Shown here piece by piece: positions 31,216 through 34,830 of a stretch of 34,830 nt of DNA. Position 1 is the stretch's first letter. Each line of letters starts with the position of its first letter. The position numbers were made by a program, and so were the translations under genes. Source of the stretch: a virus; the IMG/VR virus record IMGVR_UViG_3300005663_000135, positions 1 to 34,830 of that record; one strand, given 5' to 3'. A model generated the notes under the pieces. It ran no database searches. It was not told the DNA's origin and saw nothing but the letters and a program-made list of their open reading frames with translations.

Positions 31216-31244
31216 TTGACAATATTGCAGATGTATGTTATAAA
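31216..31244 (+). promoter_or_regulatory. sigma70-type promoter before the Sak4-like gene
   Basis: TTGACA (31216-31221), 17-nt spacer ending AGATGTATGT, TATAAA (31239-31244), the same layout as the promoters at 15938 and 27429. Expected start near 31251, giving a 20-nt leader that includes AAAGGAG before GTG 31271. Confidence 0.7.
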
Positions 31245-31270
31245 GGAGATAGAGGTAAAGGAGAAAGTGA

Positions 31271-32104
31271 GTGACTAGAGAAAGAATAATGTTAGGGGGA
31301 GAGTCAAAGTCTGGCAAGACTTTCTCCTGGCTTACTATTGCACGTAGTAATCCTAACTCTCAGTTCTTTGTTGCAGAACCAGATGATGGTGTAACTAAAG
31401 TTCTGGAACTGGAGTATCCTGATGTAGCAAAGCAGGGAAATGTTCACGGTGCTCATAAAGGCCCAGACGGATTATGGTTGCCACCTGAGTTTATCTCTAA
31501 TAACTGGCAAGATGTACGCCATTTTGTTGCTGGCTTGAAGAGTCTTCGTGAAGCAGGAGAACTTAGTCCTGACGATTGGATTATTATAGAGGGTATGGAC
31601 ATTATTACTCGTATAATCCGGTCTGAGTATATTGCAGATACTAATAAAGTGGATTCTAAAACGAAGGCGATAATGGCAGATCCCTGGGAAGCTATTAAGA
31701 CGAAACGTGCTAGAGGCGCTCCTGTTCTAGAGCCATCTGATCATGATGCGATTAATTATGAATACGAAGGGCAGATGACCACTCTGGTCTATATTATGCC
31801 CTGTAATATTCTTGCTACAGCTGGTATTGAGAAGATTCACTTCGACTCTAAATTTATGGATGAAGACATGAAACAGTTTTATGCATCTATGGGTACTGGC
31901 TTTAAGCTAGAAGGTCATAAGCGTAATCCTCGTATGTTTGATACGATAGTTTATCTGTATGTGGGTTCTGAGTATCAGATGGAAGTTCTTGGAGACAGAG
32001 GTATAGGCAAACAGGCTCGCCGAAAGAATACAGATTTCTGGTTGGAGCTAGAGCGATCTAGAACAGCTATACTCGCAACAAAGAATAATAAAGGTGAGAA
32101 ATAA
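31271..32104 (+). CDS. Sak4-like RecA-family recombination ATPase
   Basis: 277 residues from GTG 31271 (AAAGGAG upstream; an in-frame ATG at 31289 lacks an RBS and would cut into the Walker A strand). Walker A GESKSGKT at 10-17 and Walker B WIIIEGMD at about 103-110. Size and simple RecA core match phage Sak4 proteins, which promote single-strand annealing together with an SSB. Cysteine-poor and without DnaB features. It has its own promoter and is coupled by TAATG to the next small gene. Confidence 0.75.
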   Translation: MTRERIMLGGESKSGKTFSWLTIARSNPNSQFFVAEPDDGVTKVLELEYPDVAKQGNVHGAHKGPDGLWLPPEFISNNWQDVRHFVAGLKSLREAGELSPDDWIIIEGMDIITRIIRSEYIADTNKVDSKTKAIMADPWEAIKTKRARGAPVLEPSDHDAINYEYEGQMTTLVYIMPCNILATAGIEKIHFDSKFMDEDMKQFYASMGTGFKLEGHKRNPRMFDTIVYLYVGSEYQMEVLGDRGIGKQARRKNTDFWLELERSRTAILATKNNKGEK

Positions 32105-32361
32105 TGACTGTATTCTCTAGGGCGTGGATGTTGCTCGAAGATCGTATAGACAGTAAAACTTCATGGGGTAAGAACGAAATAAGGAATGAAATGTTTTTGA
32201 GTCTGCGTGATGCTGCTTTAGAAGAAGACAAGAAGGAAGATACAAGTGATGGCTTTGATGATCTTCTTAAGCAATGCTTAGTTTGCGGAGCGCGGGGTGT
32301 TAATATGCTAATCTATCGTTGTACAGGTATAGATAGTGATGGCTTTCACAAAATTCAGTAA
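32104..32361 (+). CDS. Small protein with C-terminal Cys motif
   Basis: 85 residues starting in TAATG after the Sak4 gene. N-terminal helices (AWMLLEDRIDSKTSWGK), acidic linker, then CLVCGARG and a later Cys (YRCTG), an incomplete zinc-ribbon-like set. Function unknown; probably co-translated with Sak4. Confidence 0.5.
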   Translation: MTVFSRAWMLLEDRIDSKTSWGKNEIRNEMFLSLRDAALEEDKKEDTSDGFDDLLKQCLVCGARGVNMLIYRCTGIDSDGFHKIQ

Positions 32362-32370
32362 GGTATAAAG

Positions 32371-32615
32371 GAGGTATATTATAGCTTGCTCAGAACGGTA
32401 AATCAGGATGCTTCTGTGAACTTAGAAGTAGGACATTCGCCGTCTTCTGTGCGCCTGAGCAGTCCAACTTGATTCGTCACAAGATTGGGCTTTTCTGTTG
32501 AAGTTCATTCATTCAACAATATTTCAACAGAGAGTAATGGAGATTTCAGGATAAAGAGTCTGTCCTGACAGTAAAGGATGAATAGCTGAATTCTGAGCAA
32601 GCTATAATATGTCTT
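32371..32615 (+). ncRNA. Structured noncoding element with 20-25 bp closing stem
   Basis: ATATTATAGCTTGCTCAGAA (32376-32395) is perfectly complementary to 32591-32610; allowing G-U the stem grows to about 25 bp (32371-32395 with 32591-32615). Inside are CCAACTTG/CAAG-A-TTGG (32464-32488, one bulged A), TCTGTTGAA/TTCAACAGA (32494-32531) and TCAGGA/TCCTGA (32546-32568). CTGAGCA at 32455-32461 repeats the start of the 3' arm and can also pair with the 5' arm, offering two exclusive folds. There is no convincing ORF. The 5' arm begins at an AAAGGAGG that would be partly buried. It lies just before an HTH/zinc protein gene: a leader switch or an independent RNA. Confidence 0.6.
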
Positions 32616-32651
32616 CTTGAGATTAGATGTGGTAGTTAGGAGGTACAGCAT

Positions 32652-33032
32652 GTGGTTACTGCAAAGGAGAAAATACTAGACTTACCGCGACCGCTCACTG
32701 ATAATCTATCTGATATTGGTGACGACTTAGGCGTTAGTAGACAGTATGTTCATCAGGTTGTAACTGAAGAAAAGATACCTTATGTAGTCAGAGGTATAAA
32801 AGAAGAAAAGATTTGCTTAAATTCTGAATGTACTAATTTAACCTCTTATCCAGACAGAGACGCCTTTTGTGACTTATGCAGTCCAAACTCATATGAACTG
32901 AGACGTAAAGGAGAATGGGTAAAGTGTACTCTTTGCAAGAAGCAAACTTATCGTTGCCAGTCAGAATTAACAAGAACTAAAAAGATTTTCTGTAGCACAG
33001 AATGTTACAACAAATTTAGACAGATTAAATAA
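32652..33032 (+). CDS. HTH and zinc-finger protein
   Basis: 126 residues from GTG 32652 (AGGAGG 8 nt upstream). Residues about 14-45 read as a helix-turn-helix (SDIGDDLGVSRQYVHQVV). Then CLNSEC and CDLC, and CTLC with CSTEC: two four-cysteine zinc-binding sets. Probably a DNA-binding regulator, or the recognition part of an HNH-type protein that lacks its nuclease. The structured element at 32371-32615 occupies its upstream region. Confidence 0.6.
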   Translation: MVTAKEKILDLPRPLTDNLSDIGDDLGVSRQYVHQVVTEEKIPYVVRGIKEEKICLNSECTNLTSYPDRDAFCDLCSPNSYELRRKGEWVKCTLCKKQTYRCQSELTRTKKIFCSTECYNKFRQIK

Positions 33033-33036
33033 TATT

Positions 33037-33726
33037 ATGGTCACTGTGATGTATCATCCGACTGAACCCTATGAAATTAAAAACGACTTCGGTGACATAG
33101 GTATGTCTAATCCTAATCTTCCTACTGACTATGGTTGGTTTGTTAGTGGCCGTAAAACGTTAGTTGAACGCAAACATATACCACAGGACTTACTAGCTTC
33201 CATGAATGATGGGCGGTTGGCTAGAGTAACTCAGCTACTTATTCAGAACATAGAAAATGGTGGACGTAGTTATTTTCTCTTTGAAGGATTTATGCGCTGT
33301 AATAGCAGTGGTTTTATTCTTAATCCAGATAGACCTAGTGGGTGGGAGATAGATAAAGTCTCTGGTATAATTTCTTCTATCCAAGCATCAGGTATAGAAT
33401 TACTTCTGAGTCCTAGCATTAAAGAAACAGCTTTAGTGCTTATTAGTCAGATGCGATGGGAGATGAAGGGAGAGCACAAAAGTACTCGTACTCGGCCTGG
33501 GCCTGCAGGTGATGGATGGGGAAAGCCTAGTTACTCACCGTATATGCTTTGGGCTTATCAGGGCTTTCCAGGTATAGGTGCAGAGATAGCTGAAATCTTG
33601 TATAACGCTGCGCCTACGTTTGAGGATCTGTTAGGTATGTCTATTAAAGACTTTAGTGAGCTAAAGCGATTTGGCAGGAAACGCAGTGAAGGTCTGTATA
33701 AGTTTCTGCATGAGGGTGTATTATAA
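33037..33726 (+). CDS. ERCC4-type (XPF/Mus81-like) nuclease with HhH
   Basis: 229 residues. DYGWFVSGRKTLVERKHIPQ then D: the ERKxxxD signature with E44, R45, K46 and D51, preceded by an acidic residue (D31), followed by MNDGRLARVTQLL, as in ERCC4 nuclease domains. Residues about 172-229 form helix-hairpin-helix motifs (FPGIGAEIAEIL, LKRFGRKRSEGLYKFL). Such enzymes cut branched or flap DNA, so it could resolve recombination or replication intermediates made by the Sak4 module. Compact compared with archaeal and eukaryotic XPF, and without a helicase domain. Confidence 0.75.
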   Translation: MVTVMYHPTEPYEIKNDFGDIGMSNPNLPTDYGWFVSGRKTLVERKHIPQDLLASMNDGRLARVTQLLIQNIENGGRSYFLFEGFMRCNSSGFILNPDRPSGWEIDKVSGIISSIQASGIELLLSPSIKETALVLISQMRWEMKGEHKSTRTRPGPAGDGWGKPSYSPYMLWAYQGFPGIGAEIAEILYNAAPTFEDLLGMSIKDFSELKRFGRKRSEGLYKFLHEGVL

Positions 33727-33908
33727 TGGCTTGGGCAATTCATCTACGAGATAAGAATACATCTGGCTTATCTGTGTCAGTAGCATGTACGATTCCTGGT
33801 TCTGGGATTCCTCGTCGTGTCCCATTCGGACATACGACAACTGATATTTCTAAAGTAAATTGTCAGCATTGCCTGAGAGCTAGCTTAGATGATAACTCAG
33901 AAGCCTAA
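33726..33908 (+). CDS. Small protein with CxxC
   Basis: 60 residues starting in the TAATGG overlap with the nuclease stop. WAIHLRDKNTSGLSVSVAC and VNCQHCLRAS: three cysteines in the layout of small zinc-binding phage proteins. The next ATG (33889) is inside its end. Function unknown. Confidence 0.5.
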   Translation: MAWAIHLRDKNTSGLSVSVACTIPGSGIPRRVPFGHTTTDISKVNCQHCLRASLDDNSEA

Positions 33909-34110
33909 AGTTAGTATCAGAATAAAGATAACAGGTATACGAGAAAAAGCTAAGTGGGGACACTCTCATAAGCAGGACATCGGTAAAGAAGGTGTCATCA
34001 TAGATTGGGTGGATAAGAAGGATTCGAGAGTCTGGATACCACAGATAATTCTCTATGATGGTAAAGGAACAGTTGTTTACGGAGATAAGGTATGGTGGAA
34101 AAGAGTGTAA
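33889..34110 (+). CDS. Small basic beta-rich protein, 73 aa
   Basis: MITQKPKVSIRIKITGIREK, then GVIIDWVDKKDSRVWIPQII and VYGDKVWWKRV: short strands with many Lys/Arg and Trp, suggesting an SH3-like barrel and perhaps nucleic-acid binding. It overlaps both neighbours. No clear function. Confidence 0.5.
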   Translation: MITQKPKVSIRIKITGIREKAKWGHSHKQDIGKEGVIIDWVDKKDSRVWIPQIILYDGKGTVVYGDKVWWKRV

Positions 34111-34229
34111 ATGTTTTGAGTGCTTATGTGATAGCGCTGCAGTATCGGTTGGGGCCATACGGCTTGGCGCTTATTGGCATTCGCACAAAGGAGGAGCTGA
34201 GGCAGTGGCTAAAGATGAAGCGCCTGTAA
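34092..34229 (+). CDS. Small protein, 45 aa
   Basis: ATG 34092 follows GGAGATAAGGT and overlaps the previous gene by 19 bases. MVEKSVNVLSAYVIALQYRL, GPYGLALIGIRTKEELRQWL, KMKRL: a compact helical protein. Preferred here over a longer frame (34055) that only reads through the previous gene. Function unknown. Confidence 0.5.
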   Translation: MVEKSVNVLSAYVIALQYRLGPYGLALIGIRTKEELRQWLKMKRL

Positions 34230-34315
34230 CCTTTAACCTCCAAGCGGCCAGGGCGCGGTGCGAGGCGGCGAAAGGAATACGGATGAGTGGGCTGAGTGTC
34301 GAAGGAGGCGAATGA
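34205..34315 (+). CDS. Mini-ORF, 36 aa, at the composition boundary
   Basis: GTG 34205 after AAAGGAGGAGCTGAGGCA. VAKDEAPVTFNLQAARARCE then AAKGIRMSGLSVEGGE. Codons become GC-rich within it. Its end (GAAGGAGGCGAATGA) supplies the RBS and the overlap start of the next gene. It contains the RCEAA pattern that recurs at 34728. Confidence 0.4.
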   Translation: MAKDEAPVTFNLQAARARCEAAKGIRMSGLSVEGGE

Positions 34316-34566
34316 TGGCGCTTAAACCTGGTGGCGGACAGGTCACCATCTGCGAGCAAATCGTGGAGGATTTGCCCAGCGGCCTGACGCTGTTATTTGA
34401 GAAGATGCCGTCAGGCCTCACGAAACTGTCTATCTTCGGTGATCTACCCTACGGTAATAGGGAGATCATCTTTAACGAAGATGGGGCGGAAGCGGGCGGC
34501 GGGACGTGTTTACGGGGAGACTGTCACCCCTCTTGGCTGAGAGAAGTGGAGGCGAATAATGGGTGA
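34315..34566 (+). CDS. Unknown small protein in GC-rich segment
   Basis: 83 residues from ATG 34315, or one more from ATG 34312; both follow GAAGGAGGCGA. MALKPGGGQVTICEQIVEDL, then strand-rich sequence with LPYGNREIIFNEDG and C-x4-C (CLRGDC). Possibly a small metal-binding protein; function unknown. The next start overlaps its end. Confidence 0.5.
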   Translation: MALKPGGGQVTICEQIVEDLPSGLTLLFEKMPSGLTKLSIFGDLPYGNREIIFNEDGAEAGGGTCLRGDCHPSWLREVEANNG

Positions 34567-34735
34567 CAAGACTGTAACCGTAACTATTCCCCGTGTCGCG
34601 GCGGAGCAGATGGTGGCGGCATTGCGCTGTGAGAGCGTGAAGCTGAAGACAAGCCCGAACTGCCTTGCGGTGCCTCGCTATCCGTGCTCATCATGTGCCG
34701 CACTCGCCGCTCTCAAAGAGGCTCTCCGTGCTTGA
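34559..34735 (+). CDS. Small Cys-containing protein, 58 aa
   Basis: ATG 34559 after GGAGGCGAATA, overlapping the previous stop. MGDKTVTVTIPRVAAEQMVA, then C and CSSC with a final helix AALAALKEALRA. GC-rich codons, like 1-189. Possibly a zinc-binding mini protein. Confidence 0.45.
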   Translation: MGDKTVTVTIPRVAAEQMVAALRCESVKLKTSPNCLAVPRYPCSSCAALAALKEALRA

Positions 34736-34778
34736 CCTACCCGCGATAAAGAGGCTGTGCGAGGCGGCGACGGAATGA
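34728..34778 (+). CDS. Micro-ORF, 16 codons
   Basis: GTG start overlapping the previous stop: VLDLPAIKRLCEAATE, stop overlapping the next ATG (ATGA). The LCEAATE end resembles RCEAAKG at 34205. It may be a coupling peptide or chance. Confidence 0.25.
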   Translation: MLDLPAIKRLCEAATE

Positions 34779-34830
34779 GTGGGGCTGCCCTTCGAGACCG
34801 ACAGGGGCGTTTCCACCGACACGGTGAATG
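34775..34830 (+). CDS. 3'-truncated ORF at the right edge
   Basis: ATG in an ATGA overlap; reads MSGAALRDRQGRFHRHGE and leaves the window open. Too little to identify. Confidence 0.3.
   Translation, partial: MSGAALRDRQGRFHRHGE

Noticed and set aside
32371-32615. Retron-like ncRNA (long a1/a2-type terminal complement with internal hairpins)
   Set aside because: No reverse transcriptase gene within the flanking genes; the downstream proteins are HTH/zinc and ERCC4 nuclease.
34055-34204. Longer start (34055) for the ORF ending at 34315
   Set aside because: It would overlap the 33889 and 34092 genes; GTG 34205 with AAAGGAGG fits the packing better.
1-34830. tRNA genes, CRISPR arrays, integrase or attachment sites
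   Set aside because: No cloverleaf with T-arm, no regularly spaced repeats and no recombinase catalytic domain were found on either strand by eye.

Overview
The window is a continuous piece of a tailed double-stranded DNA phage (Caudoviricetes, siphovirus-like: one tape measure gene, no sheath or baseplate-wedge genes seen). Nearly every gene is on the + strand, packed with ATGA/TAATG overlaps and AGGAGG-type ribosome binding sites. The promoters I can recognise are of the sigma70/sigmaA type (TTGACA-N17-TATNNT). I cannot name the host. Terminase, portal, DNA polymerase, primase and integrase are not in the window, so the genome continues beyond it. Most of the sequence is AT-rich (near 40% GC by eye), but the first ~200 bases and the last ~700 are clearly GC-richer, as are three short intergenic islands.

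Layout. 1-189: end of a zinc-ribbon gene. 186-4535: head genes (scaffold-like protein, DUF2190-like decoration protein, major capsid protein, small virion-like and zinc-ribbon proteins). 4536-6050: neck and head-tail joining proteins. 6050-7330: two paralogous tail tube proteins. 7373-7890: tail assembly chaperone with a -1 programmed frameshift at a T TTT TTA heptamer. 7900-15589: tape measure, distal tail protein with LamG- and CBM-like inserts, and tail hub. 15598-15900: the only minus-strand gene, divergent from a RecA-fold (RepA-like) ATPase, with overlapping opposed promoters between them. 17037-18512: small proteins, a lysozyme-like transglycosylase and an Xre-type regulator. 18505-21471: a cluster of short ORFs sharing a repeated start module, class II ribonucleotide reductase, and a zinc-finger protein preceded by an 18-bp inverted repeat. 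21471-22963: amidase endolysin and holin. 22963-24352: HTH protein and beta-class DNA methyltransferase. 24352-28399: many small accessory genes (MazG-like, a possible Acb2/Tad1-type protein, a DUF4406 deoxyribosyltransferase-like protein, mini membrane proteins, zinc ribbons) with two structured GC-rich islands. 28422-33726: recombination and repair genes (putative single-strand-binding protein, Cas4/RecB-like nuclease, Sak4-like ATPase, ERCC4-type nuclease) with a ~245-nt structured noncoding element at 32371-32615. 33726-34830: very small genes passing into GC-rich DNA.

How the parts work together: the left half makes the virion. The right half supplies nucleotides (ribonucleotide reductase, MazG-like), handles recombination (SSB-like, exonuclease, Sak4, ERCC4 nuclease), modifies DNA and lyses the cell. 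The most interesting unexplained items are RNA-level: the 32371-32615 element with a 20-25 bp closing stem and a competing internal partner; the two GC islands that are mutually complementary over 16 nt at 1.5 kb distance; the 18-bp inverted repeat after the reductase; the thrice-repeated start module around 18.6-18.9 kb; and a shared promoter motif, one copy of which predicts a leaderless mRNA.
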